Positions 1-8,635 of a DNA stretch of 64,000 bases are shown in pieces. A program made the position numbers and the translations under genes. Within the stretch, counting starts at the first letter, position 1. Every line of letters starts with the position of its first letter. The DNA is taken from NCBI GenBank assembly GCA_937922235.1, contig CAKZVC010000052.1:1-64000 (forward strand), given 5' to 3'. The notes beneath the pieces are model-generated. The model made no database searches, was not told the DNA's origin, and saw only the letters and a list, made by a program, of their open reading frames with translations. The DNA is from an uncultured Acidimicrobiales bacterium. Lineage in GTDB: Bacteria; Actinomycetota; Acidimicrobiia; Acidimicrobiales; SHLQ01.

Positions 1-2
1 GC

Positions 3-215
3 ATCCTCACCTACCACGTCGTACCCGCCAAGGTTCTCGCCGCTGACGCAATCGCAGCCGACGGCACCGAGGTTCCAACCGTAAACGGCGACACCATTTC
101 GGTCTCGGTTGTTGACGGCAAGGTGATGGTCGACGGCGCAACTGTCATCACTGCTGACCTCGAGGCTGGCAACGGCGTCGTTCACGTCATCGACTCAGTA
201 ATCCTTCCCGGCTAG
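3..215 (+). CDS. Fasciclin (FAS1) domain protein, C-terminal fragment (5' truncated by window edge)
   Basis: Open frame from base 3 to TAG at 213-215: [34 protein letters not shown]...[15 protein letters not shown]; typical FAS1 'LTYHVVPGK' and '[13 protein letters not shown]' motifs. Confidence 0.85.
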   Translation: MLTYHVVPAKVLAADAIAADGTEVPTVNGDTISVSVVDGKVMVDGATVITADLEAGNGVVHVIDSVILPG

Positions 216-264
216 GGAAAGCGCAACCCAGCTGGGTTCATTCACTGCTGGGGTGAATGAGTAG

Positions 265-296
265 CTGCCCGGTTCCGTAAGGGACCGGGCAGTTTT
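265..296 (+). terminator. Rho-independent terminator of the fasciclin gene
   Basis: CTGCCCGGTTCC-GTAA-GGGACCGGGCAG stem (one T.G wobble) followed by TTTT. Confidence 0.75.
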
Positions 297-324
297 GCGT
301 CTTGGCGCAATGGTGCGCGACGAC

Positions 325-1737
325 TCAGTGAAACGGCGTGTCGCCTACTTCGGCTTGCAGCCGGGCGAGCTCGCCAAGAAGCTCGGTCGTGATGTCGGCT
401 GCCTCGGGCGTGCCGTAGATGTTGTTGACCTCGAGCGGGTCGGCCACAAGGTCGAACAGTTCCCATTCGATCGGATTCGCCGGGCCTTGAGCTCCGGGCT
501 GACCGAGCGGGTCGTTGTAGTAACAGATGAGCTTGTGGGTCAGTGTCCGCACGCCATAGTGAGCGGGCACCGCGTGCGATGCGTCGTTGTGCATCCAGTA
601 GCGGTAGTACATCGACGTTGGCCACGGCTCGGCGAGCTCGTCTTCGGTGAGCAGCGGAGCGAATGACCGACCCTGCACATGGTCGGGCGGGGCCAGGCCG
701 CAAAGGTCGAGCAGCGTCGGGCCGAAGTCGACGTTCACCACGATTTCGTCGACCACTCCCCCAGCCGCAATGCGTTCGGGGTATTGAATGAGCAGCGGCA
801 TGCTGAGCGACTCCTCATACATCAGGCGTTTGTCGAACATGCCGTGATCACCGAGGAAGAATCCCTGGTCGGAGGTGTAGACGACGATCGTATTGTCGGC
901 GAGGCCAGAGCTCTCCAAGTAGTCGAGCAACCGGCCAACGTTGTCGTCGATCGACGCGACAACACGCAGGTAGTCCTTGATGTAGCGCTGGTAGCGCCAG
1001 TTGAGCTCCTCATCGAGCGTGAGCCCGTCGGGCACGATCGCTTTGAGGTCTTTGATGGGGTCGAGATCCATCATGCGCATCTTCACGGCTTGTATCACTT
1101 CAGCTCGGCCGACGAGGTCGTCGCGGAAGGTGTCAGGGAACGGGATGTCGACGTCGTCGTACATCGTGAAGTGTTTGGAGTCGGGTTCCCAGTGACGGTG
1201 TGGAGCCTTGTGATGACAAAACAGCGCGAACGGTTCGTCAGCATCTCCAGTGCCACGAGCGTCGAGCCAGTCGATGCAGTCGTCGGTAATCAGGCTGGTG
1301 ACGTAACCGCCCACCTCGTCGATGCCGTGTTCGGAGTCGACGAAGACGGGGTTGTGATAGTGGCCTTGGCCTGGGAGCACCCGCCACCGGTCGAACATCC
1401 GAGGCTCGGCCCCAGCTCCATGGCCGAGATGCCACTTCCCGAAAATTGCAGTGTCCCAACCGGCATCGCGGAGCGTGTCGACGAACGTCCACTGCGTGTT
1501 GTCGAGCGGCGTGTCGAGCGTGGTGACTCCGTTGACGTGGTTGTAGGTGCCGGTGAGAATCGCGGCCCTGCTCGGGGCGCAGATCGAGTTCGTGCAGAAC
1601 GCGGCGTCCATGCGTACGCCGTTGCTGGCGATTCGGTCGAGGTTGGGCGTCTGGTTGATGCGGCTGCCATAGGCCGAGATCGCGTGCGCAGCGTGATCGT
1701 CGCTCATGATGAAGACGATGTTCGGACGATCAGTCAC
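325..1737 (-). CDS. Sulfatase (arylsulfatase-type, formylglycine dependent)
   Basis: RPNIVFIMSDDHA N-terminus, CxPSR sulfatase signature 'ICAPSRAAILTG', 'FGKWHLG'; start set at GTG 1737 overlapping the upstream gene stop. Confidence 0.9.
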   Translation of the reverse strand: MTDRPNIVFIMSDDHAAHAISAYGSRINQTPNLDRIASNGVRMDAAFCTNSICAPSRAAILTGTYNHVNGVTTLDTPLDNTQWTFVDTLRDAGWDTAIFGKWHLGHGAGAEPRMFDRWRVLPGQGHYHNPVFVDSEHGIDEVGGYVTSLITDDCIDWLDARGTGDADEPFALFCHHKAPHRHWEPDSKHFTMYDDVDIPFPDTFRDDLVGRAEVIQAVKMRMMDLDPIKDLKAIVPDGLTLDEELNWRYQRYIKDYLRVVASIDDNVGRLLDYLESSGLADNTIVVYTSDQGFFLGDHGMFDKRLMYEESLSMPLLIQYPERIAAGGVVDEIVVNVDFGPTLLDLCGLAPPDHVQGRSFAPLLTEDELAEPWPTSMYYRYWMHNDASHAVPAHYGVRTLTHKLICYYNDPLGQPGAQGPANPIEWELFDLVADPLEVNNIYGTPEAADITTELLGELARLQAEVGDTPFH

Positions 1738-1997
1738 GAAGCGATCGCTCCGGCCACGTTGACGACGATGGTCAGCACGATGCTGATGATCAGCATGGCC
1801 TTCCACGGGAAGAAGACTTTGACTCGTGGGCCGCCGTCGCCGGGCTCACGATCAGCCCAAGCATCTTCGACCCGCCGATGCACCTCTTGTTCGGCCTTGC
1901 GGGTGGCGTTGGGAAAGAGCCGTGGCAGGAAGTTGAGAGCCAACGTCAGCACGGCCGAGGCCACCAACGAATTAACGAGAAAGTCGCGCATGGCCAA
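1734..1997 (-). CDS. Small membrane protein of unknown function
   Basis: ORF MAMRDFLVNSLVASAVLTLALNFLPRLF..., two hydrophobic segments; 4-nt overlap with sulfatase start suggests translational coupling. Confidence 0.65.
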   Translation of the reverse strand: MAMRDFLVNSLVASAVLTLALNFLPRLFPNATRKAEQEVHRRVEDAWADREPGDGGPRVKVFFPWKAMLIISIVLTIVVNVAGAIAS

Positions 1998-2008
1998 ACC
2001 GTAGTTGG

Positions 2009-2353
2009 TTAGGCAGCCTCGGCTTCAACCACCTCGGGTGCGACAACCGCCAGCCAAAGTGCAGCCCGAATGCGATCGGCCTGGACGCCACTGGCGTTGT
2101 TGGCCACCAAGATGCCTTCGATCATGTCGGACAGAACCGCAGGCCAAGGACGGCCACGAAGCGCAACCGACACGGTGACGCCGTTTGCCTTGCGGCGAAT
2201 GGTGCGTGACACATCGTTGCGTCGAGGCGGTGAGGTGAACGAGGGAGGCGTCAATCCACACAGCCGCGCAGATCGGCCGAGATCACGGGCGGCCCCTGCA
2301 AAACGTACTGACGTTGACTCCATAGTGAACATCATCGCGCTGGGGTATGACAC
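2009..2353 (-). CDS. Hypothetical protein
   Basis: ORF track; start uncertain (internal ATGs possible). Confidence 0.5.
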   Translation of the reverse strand: MSYPSAMMFTMESTSVRFAGAARDLGRSARLCGLTPPSFTSPPRRNDVSRTIRRKANGVTVSVALRGRPWPAVLSDMIEGILVANNASGVQADRIRAALWLAVVAPEVVEAEAA

Positions 2354-2501
2354 TCACGGGCGAAAGCGGCTTTCCGGTCGAGTACCAGGGGAAATGCCGC
2401 CGTCCCAGCGGTACATCCGAAGCTCTTTCTCCTCACGTGTAAGGATTCGAGATCAGTGGCGTCCAATCGTTGCAAGAGATCGCAATCGAAGGAGCTAGGC
2501 G

Positions 2502-3002
2502 GTGAACGAGCGCAAACGGGAGGAGCTCTTCACCGACTGGGTTGCCGAGCACCGCGGCATCATCGTGAAGATCGCCCGAAGCTTCACCGTCACGCCTTCT
2601 GACACCGACGACCTCATTCAAGAGATTCTGCTTCGCCTGTGGGCATCGATCGATCAGTACCGGGGTGATGCGAAGCCATCGACCTGGATCTACCGGATCG
2701 CCCTCAACCGTGCACTCACCTGGCAACGCGACACCGGCCGGCGCCCCGCCCAAGCCTCTGACGACAAGCTGCAATACGTCGCCGCCTCATCGAACGTCGA
2801 CGACGAGTACCAACTCAACCGGCTCTACGACCAGATTCGTCGACTACCCAAAGTCGACCGATCGCTCATGCTGCTGTCGCTCGATGGGCTGAGCTACGCC
2901 GAGATGTCGGCCATCACCGACCTCAGCGAATCGAACGTCGGAGCTCGCCTCAGCCGGGCCCGCAACACACTGTTCGCAATGATCGAGGAGGACAACTCAT
3001 GA
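2502..3002 (+). CDS. RNA polymerase ECF sigma factor (sigma-70 family)
   Basis: DDLIQEILLRLWASIDQYRGDAKPSTWIYRIALNRALTWQR (region 2) and LSYAEMSAITDLSESNVGARLSRAR (region 4). Confidence 0.9.
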   Translation: MNERKREELFTDWVAEHRGIIVKIARSFTVTPSDTDDLIQEILLRLWASIDQYRGDAKPSTWIYRIALNRALTWQRDTGRRPAQASDDKLQYVAASSNVDDEYQLNRLYDQIRRLPKVDRSLMLLSLDGLSYAEMSAITDLSESNVGARLSRARNTLFAMIEEDNS

Positions 3003-3634
3003 ACGACCAGCCCTCCAACAATGACTTCCCAGACAAGGAACTCGCCGACCTCTGGAAACGACAGGAGACACCTATGGCTAACACCGCAAACCCCCTTGAG
3101 CTCGCGCAGCTCACCACAGAGATCAAGGCCCACCACCGCAAGGAGCAGGTCCGCCTCCTGTGGCTCAACATCCGAGAGATCGCCGCAACGGTGCTGGCTA
3201 CCGCATTCTTCGCCTACCTCGCAGTTGTTGAGGACGCAGGGCGCACATTGCTGATCTTTGCCTCCCTCATGTGCGCCGGAATCGGAGTGTTCCTCGGTGT
3301 CACCTCGTTGCGACAGCGCACGCTCGAGCAGCAGTTCGACGAAACGCTTCGCGGTTCGATCGAGAAGTCGCTCTCGCAGGCACAGCATCGGTTCCGGATG
3401 TATCGCAGCAGCTGGCTGTGGTACTTCACGCCGCTCGCCGTGTCGATGGCGATCCTGTTTGCCGTCTCGATTTACAACGACCCGAACGGAGCGAAGCCGT
3501 CCGACGCCATCGTCATCGTGCTCATCGCCGTATTGCTGTTCGCCACATACCTGTTCAACCGCCGGATCGCCTTTAAGAAGTGGAAGCCCGAAATCGACCG
3601 CTTCGAGGCGCTACTTGCCGATCTCGACGAATAG
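2999..3634 (+). CDS. Membrane protein, probable partner (anti-sigma-like) of the upstream ECF sigma factor
   Basis: 4-nt overlap with sigma gene; four predicted hydrophobic segments. Confidence 0.6.
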   Translation: MNDQPSNNDFPDKELADLWKRQETPMANTANPLELAQLTTEIKAHHRKEQVRLLWLNIREIAATVLATAFFAYLAVVEDAGRTLLIFASLMCAGIGVFLGVTSLRQRTLEQQFDETLRGSIEKSLSQAQHRFRMYRSSWLWYFTPLAVSMAILFAVSIYNDPNGAKPSDAIVIVLIAVLLFATYLFNRRIAFKKWKPEIDRFEALLADLDE

Positions 3635-3662
3635 TCGCGGTGCTTTCCGGGTTTACTTCACT

Positions 3663-4064
3663 ATGGCAACAAAGAAGTTTGACGATGCCGAACTGCGTGA
3701 GCGGCTCACTGCCGAGCAGTATCGAGTGACCCAGAAGGCCGGCACCGAGCGTGCGTTCACCGGCGAGTATCACGACAACAAGGATGACGGCACCTACCAC
3801 TGCGTCGTGTGCGATGAGGCGCTTTTCTCGAGCGACACGAAGTACGACAGCGGCACGGGTTGGCCGAGCTTCTGGGCGCCGCTGAGCGACGACAAGATCG
3901 AGAACAAGCGCGACTTCAAGATGATCGTGCCCCGCACCGAGAACCTGTGTGCTGGATGCGGAGCGCACCTCGGCCACGTGTTCAAGGACCGCACCACCGA
4001 AACCAACGCCCGCTATTGCATGAACTCGGCCAGCCTCAACTTCGTCCCACGCTCCGAGGACTAG
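3663..4064 (+). CDS. msrB: Peptide-methionine (R)-S-oxide reductase
   Basis: CVVCDEALFSSDTKYDSGTGWPSFW, CAGCGAHLGHVF, ARYCMNSASLNF: zinc Cys pairs and catalytic RYCxNS motif. Confidence 0.95.
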   Translation: MATKKFDDAELRERLTAEQYRVTQKAGTERAFTGEYHDNKDDGTYHCVVCDEALFSSDTKYDSGTGWPSFWAPLSDDKIENKRDFKMIVPRTENLCAGCGAHLGHVFKDRTTETNARYCMNSASLNFVPRSED

Positions 4065-4115
4065 CCGGAACCCAAGCGCGACCTCGTCGCCGCACAGCTG
4101 TGGCAGGATTTCTCG

Positions 4116-4784
4116 GTGACTCAACTGCCTTCCCCTGAAGCCATCCTCTTCGACTGTGATGGCGTGCTCGTCGACAGTGAGGTCATCTCCGTCGGCATCG
4201 AGTCGAAGCTCCTGACCGAAGCTGGGTTTCCAATGACGTTCGACGAAGTTGCGTCGGCGTTCGTGGGCCTCAGCCACAAAGAAGTCATGGAGATCCTCGA
4301 GGCGAAGTTCGGCCGGCCGGTGCCAGCAGACATCAGCGATCGGATTCAGGCCGAAACGCTGGCTGCGTTCCCTCACGAGCTCAATGCCGTTGGTGGAATC
4401 GATGCGGTGCTCAGCGCGAACTCGCTGCCCCGTTGCGTCGCGTCGAGCAGCACCCTCGATCGAATCAACCTGTCATTGGAGCTCACGAGCCTCGACCAGC
4501 ACTTCAGCGGGCAACACATTTATTCGTCGCAGATGGTCGAGCGAGGCAAGCCAGAACCCGACCTGTTTCTTCACGCTGCTGCCGGGCTCGATGTTGACCC
4601 AGATGCATGCGTTGTGATCGAGGACAGTCCGTACGGTGTCCTCGCCGGGATAGCCGCGGGCATGGATGTGATCGGCCTCACTGCCGGCCTTCACTCCACA
4701 CCCGCGCTGGCTCAGCGGTTGATCGATAGCGGTGCCCGACGTATCGCTGAGACCACCGAACAGCTCGGCAACATGCTGGCCTGA
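4116..4784 (+). CDS. HAD superfamily phosphatase (beta-phosphoglucomutase-like)
   Basis: AILFDCDGVLVDSE motif I, KPEPDLFLHAAAGLDVDPDACVVIEDSPYGVLAGIAAGM motifs III/IV. Confidence 0.9.
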   Translation: MTQLPSPEAILFDCDGVLVDSEVISVGIESKLLTEAGFPMTFDEVASAFVGLSHKEVMEILEAKFGRPVPADISDRIQAETLAAFPHELNAVGGIDAVLSANSLPRCVASSSTLDRINLSLELTSLDQHFSGQHIYSSQMVERGKPEPDLFLHAAAGLDVDPDACVVIEDSPYGVLAGIAAGMDVIGLTAGLHSTPALAQRLIDSGARRIAETTEQLGNMLA

Positions 4785-4785
4785 G

Positions 4786-5355
4786 CTACTTCTTGTATGG
4801 GGTGTGGCGGTAGTACTTCGGGCGTTGGTCGATTCTCACGTGCAGCCATGCGACTCCTCCCCCAGCAGTGCTCAACCAGATCGGACGGGTGGACAAAAGC
4901 TCGCTGACTGCGACCGATACTGCCGACCACAACAGCACCTGTTGACGTTCGGGAGCCGTTCCTACGAACGATGCGATGTGCGTGTGGTTGGCATCGTTAT
5001 CAATGCGGTTGGGCACGACGAGCGTCGAATCGCCACCGAGGTTGGTGAAGGTCGCCACCGGGGCATCGCCGAGCTCGCGTGCGAACGGTGCGATGTTCTC
5101 TGGTCGGTCGAGCCCGCCGTCGCCAGTGATCACGAACTCGACCTCTTGGTCGAGCGAGCTCGGGGTGAGCGGCGGGCATTCCCAACGAAACGCTGCGTGA
5201 GGTTGCCCTGCGAGCAGCTTGCTGAACGCCAAAGCGAACTCGGGCGCACGTAAGCCGTCGAGCAAGCCGGCCCAGGTCATTGGATGGTCCTCGCTGATAG
5301 CTCCGAACTTCGTTGATCCGTCCTGAAGTTTCGTGTCTGGAAAGTGCAAAGCCAT
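4786..5355 (-). CDS. Conserved hypothetical protein (possibly DUF6940-like)
   Basis: Uninterrupted ORF MALHFPDTKLQDGSTKFGAISED...; family guess from memory only. Confidence 0.6.
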   Translation of the reverse strand: MALHFPDTKLQDGSTKFGAISEDHPMTWAGLLDGLRAPEFALAFSKLLAGQPHAAFRWECPPLTPSSLDQEVEFVITGDGGLDRPENIAPFARELGDAPVATFTNLGGDSTLVVPNRIDNDANHTHIASFVGTAPERQQVLLWSAVSVAVSELLSTRPIWLSTAGGGVAWLHVRIDQRPKYYRHTPYKK

Positions 5356-5364
5356 ATGCCGAGG

Positions 5365-5802
5365 CTACGCGGCAAGCTCGGAGCAGAGTGCCACCAGCTG
5401 CTGCCGTGAGCGGCCCGACATCGAATCAAATGCTGAGAGCTGCTCGAGCGTGTCGTTGACGACGCCGTTCGCATCGCTGACGAGCTCTTCCCCTTCTTTG
5501 GTGAGGGCCGCCAACGACTTGCGCGCATCACGCCCGTCCTTGATGGTCTCGACGTAGCCGATCTTCTCGAGTGGCTTTAGCGCTCGGGTGACTCCCGATG
5601 GCGTCAAACCAACAGCGGCCGCGAGGTCGACGCGCGTTGCGGTTGACTTTGGACGTTCCTGCAACGCTGCGAGTAGTTGGTACTCGCTGAAGGAGATTCC
5701 CTTGATCATCGATAGCCCACCGTTGAGCTTTCGGGTGATCGATGCTGCTGCGTCTACTAGCCCGAGGGCCATATCTTTCGCTTTTACTTCTTTCGTTTCC
5801 AT
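5365..5802 (-). CDS. MarR family transcriptional regulator
   Basis: winged-helix pattern LAAAVGLTPSGVTRALKPLEKIGYVETIKDGRDARKSLAALTKEG. Confidence 0.9.
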   Translation of the reverse strand: METKEVKAKDMALGLVDAAASITRKLNGGLSMIKGISFSEYQLLAALQERPKSTATRVDLAAAVGLTPSGVTRALKPLEKIGYVETIKDGRDARKSLAALTKEGEELVSDANGVVNDTLEQLSAFDSMSGRSRQQLVALCSELAA

Positions 5803-5811
5803 ACGTGAATG

Positions 5812-5831
5812 ATGCGTGAGCACTCACGCAT
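5812..5831. promoter_or_regulatory. Perfect inverted repeat ATGCGTGAG-CA-CTCACGCAT, candidate MarR operator
   Basis: 9-bp arms, 2-bp centre, 10 bp upstream of the MarR start and between divergent genes. Confidence 0.7.
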
Positions 5832-5892
5832 TTGTCAAGGGAATTCTGCTTGTTGTGGCGCGGTTCCTGTCACACGAGCAAAGGTTGAGCCA

Positions 5893-6759
5893 ATGAAGAA
5901 CCCATTTCGTCGAGACACCACGACCAGCAGCGGCGCGCAGCCGATCGAAGTCGGCACTGTGGCGTGGAACCGCGACCTCGATGACGCCCTCTCACTCTCG
6001 GCCTCGACCGGAAAACCCGTCTTTGCCTTGTTTCAAGAAGTGCCTGGATGTGCTGGCTGCAAACAGTTCGGCCGTGACGTGCTCTCCGATCCGCTCGTAG
6101 TGAAAGCCATCGAGTCGGCATTCGTCCCACTCCTCATCCACAACAACTCCCCCGGCCGCGACGCCGAAGTGCTCGCTGCCTTTGGCGAACCATCGTGGAA
6201 CTACCAAGTCGTTCGGTTCCTCGACTCCGATGGCGGCGACATCATCGAGCGCAAAGACAAGGTGTGGGAGACGGGTCCGCTCGCAGCACGAATGATCTCG
6301 GCGCTCGAAGCCGCCGGCACTGATGTGCCCGCCTACCTCAAACTGGTCGAGCAAGAACACAGCGACCGCCTCGAGGAGGCCTACATCGCGCAGAGCTGCT
6401 TCTGGGTCGGCGAGATGGAGCTCGGCAAGATCGACGGCGTCGTCACCACTGAAGCTGGGTTCATGGACGGACACGAGGTCACCAAAGTGCAGTTCGACCC
6501 AAACGTCGCGTCGCTTGGCGCTGTTGTTGAGGCTGGATCCAAGGCCGGTGTTGCCTCGGCGGTCTATGCCGACGAATCCATCGCAGACGGTGTCGCCGTG
6601 CGCAAGCCTTCGAAGTACCGAGCCGCCCCGGCATCTGACCAGAAGCGACAGATCCGCCAGAAGTTTGCTGTCGCAGACATGAGCCTCGCCCAAGCAACCA
6701 AAGCGAACGCTTACGCTCCACATTCACCCGAACAAGCGGCGACCTACCTCACCCGGTAA
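5893..6759 (+). CDS. VPGUxT-type thioredoxin-like protein (Cys form) with C-terminal MsrA-like domain
   Basis: LFQEVPGCAGCKQFGRDVLSDPLVVKAIESAFVPLLIHNN thioredoxin-like part; QSCFWVGEMELGKIDGVVTTEAGFMDGHEVTKVQFDP resembles the MsrA catalytic GCFW region. Confidence 0.75.
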   Translation: MKNPFRRDTTTSSGAQPIEVGTVAWNRDLDDALSLSASTGKPVFALFQEVPGCAGCKQFGRDVLSDPLVVKAIESAFVPLLIHNNSPGRDAEVLAAFGEPSWNYQVVRFLDSDGGDIIERKDKVWETGPLAARMISALEAAGTDVPAYLKLVEQEHSDRLEEAYIAQSCFWVGEMELGKIDGVVTTEAGFMDGHEVTKVQFDPNVASLGAVVEAGSKAGVASAVYADESIADGVAVRKPSKYRAAPASDQKRQIRQKFAVADMSLAQATKANAYAPHSPEQAATYLTR

Positions 6760-6859
6760 CGCATAAGCCATCCGAACCATCTTTCGCTACCCTCATTCGA
6801 TAGTTGCATATCAACGTGTACCGTTTGCCACAGGCACCAGCAACACGGAAGCGGAGCAC

Positions 6860-8575
6860 ATGACACGTCGGTTTGGGTTCAGGAAGGCGGCCGCCAGCAC
6901 GGCGACCTTCGCGTTGATGGCAACGACCGTTGCGTTCGCTCCCGCGGTTGGCGCACAGGCAACGGTGATGTGCGGCGGCGAAGTCGCCACAATCGTGGGC
7001 ACCCCAGGCAACGACACCCTCATCGGCACCCCAGGCAACGATGTCATTGCCGGCCTTCAAGGCAACGACATCATCAAGGGCGCTGGCGGCGACGACATTC
7101 TCTGCGGCGGCATCGGTGACGACGAGCTCTTCGGCGGTTTCGGCTTCGACGTGTTCTACGGAGCTCAAGGCGACGATCTGCTCGTCGCAAGCAAGAGCAA
7201 GACCGGCCCGGACACTAAGGGCTCACGCATGTTCGGTGGCGCGGGCAACGACGAGATCTACGGCTCGACCGGCTGGGACCGCATGCAAGGCGGCGACGGC
7301 AACGACCGAATGTTCGGCTTTGGGGGACGCGACTGGATGCGTGGCGGACGCGGCGCCGACCTCCTCGATGGCGGCGACTGGATCGATGACATGAACGGCG
7401 GGTATGACAACGACGAGATTCGTGTGAAAGATGCCGACACTGTTCGCGGCGGCCCAGGCAAACGCGACATGTGCCTGACCACCCCAACAGCAGACGACTC
7501 GAAACTTCGAGGGTGCGAACGCTTCAGCCGAGTACGCGTCCCGGCGGCTGGCACGCTCGGTGAGATGTCCATGGGACGGGCAAACTGGTCATCGGGCTAC
7601 GTGCAGGCAGCCATTGTCCGAGACCTTCTGGCCGAGGTGGGATACACCGTCAACGACCCGTCTGACTTCGAGTTCGCACCCGACCTCGGATACCAAGCAA
7701 TAGCTACCGGCGAATTCGATGCCTGGGCTAACTCCTGGTATCCGGGGCACCTGTCGTGGTGGGAAGGCGAACTGCCAGACGGTTCCTCGATTGGTGACAA
7801 CCTTGAACGAGTCGAAGGATCACTCCTTCAGGGTGGCGGCCTCCAAGGCTGGCTCGTCACGAAGAGCTGGGCCGAAGCAAACGGCGTTACCACGCTCGAC
7901 CAGATCAACCGAACCCCAGCGCTGTACAACCAGCTCGATGCTGATGGCGACGGCAAGGGCGAGTTCTATGGTTGCCCACGCGACTGGACATGCGACGACA
8001 TCATGGACTCCCAGATCGCGTTCGCAGGATGGAACAACCTCGAGCAGGTCTATGGCGGCTACGACGCGAACTTCGCAAAGTTCATGGCGTCTGTACGGGA
8101 TGGTGAGCCAGCGATTATGTACACCTGGACCCCAACCCGATACATCGCCGAAGCCCTCCCTGGCGAACTCACCATGTTCCTATCGGTCGAGAACGACTCG
8201 GTCCTCGACGACTCAAACCCACTCGGACTCGAAGGTGGCGAGTTCTTCTGCCAGGACTGCGCAGGCGTCTCCGGCTACACCGACCTCGATCCGTCTATGT
8301 GCCTCCAGGGCCCTGACGGATGCCAGATCGGGTGGCAGGCTGCCGACATCGAAATCACAGCGAACAAGGCCTGGCTCGCTAACAACCCCATCGCCCGCGA
8401 GCTGTTCAACCAGATTCAGCTGTCGTTCCTCGACATGTCGATCGCAGGTGTTGAGCTCGACAACTCAGACGGCACGCCTGAATCGGTCAACCGCATTGCG
8501 GCTGCATGGATTGCCCAGAACCGAATCATGACCCGCCGGTGGGTCGAGGCTGCAGCTGCGGCGGGCGCCCGTTAG
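6860..8575 (+). CDS. Secreted RTX/hemolysin-type calcium-binding repeats fused to glycine betaine/proline ABC-type substrate-binding domain (OpuAC/ProX-like)
   Basis: Signal peptide; nonapeptide GGxGxDxUx repeats (GTPGNDTLIGTPGNDVIAGLQGNDIIKG...); C-terminal half with WSSGYVQAAIVRDLLAEVGYTV, GEFDAWANSWYPGH, PAIMYTWTPTRY, typical of OpuAC. Confidence 0.85.
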   Translation: MTRRFGFRKAAASTATFALMATTVAFAPAVGAQATVMCGGEVATIVGTPGNDTLIGTPGNDVIAGLQGNDIIKGAGGDDILCGGIGDDELFGGFGFDVFYGAQGDDLLVASKSKTGPDTKGSRMFGGAGNDEIYGSTGWDRMQGGDGNDRMFGFGGRDWMRGGRGADLLDGGDWIDDMNGGYDNDEIRVKDADTVRGGPGKRDMCLTTPTADDSKLRGCERFSRVRVPAAGTLGEMSMGRANWSSGYVQAAIVRDLLAEVGYTVNDPSDFEFAPDLGYQAIATGEFDAWANSWYPGHLSWWEGELPDGSSIGDNLERVEGSLLQGGGLQGWLVTKSWAEANGVTTLDQINRTPALYNQLDADGDGKGEFYGCPRDWTCDDIMDSQIAFAGWNNLEQVYGGYDANFAKFMASVRDGEPAIMYTWTPTRYIAEALPGELTMFLSVENDSVLDDSNPLGLEGGEFFCQDCAGVSGYTDLDPSMCLQGPDGCQIGWQAADIEITANKAWLANNPIARELFNQIQLSFLDMSIAGVELDNSDGTPESVNRIAAAWIAQNRIMTRRWVEAAAAAGAR

Positions 8576-8635
8576 GGCACGGCACCTCGCGAAGGGCGAT
8601 ACCTGCCGCCTCACAGGTTCACGTACCTTTGGCCT

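Noticed and set aside
679-2004. Large ORF of 441 aa opposite the sulfatase gene
   Set aside because: Antisense shadow ORF in high-GC DNA; the minus-strand sulfatase has clear family motifs and this ORF has none.
6040-6065. Possible selenocysteine insertion at VPGx
   Set aside because: The codon is TGT (Cys), not TGA, so no recoding is needed.
6960-7480. Regular short DNA repeats that could look like a CRISPR or tandem array
   Set aside because: They encode RTX nonapeptides (GGxGxDxUx); the periodicity is protein-level and has no spacers.
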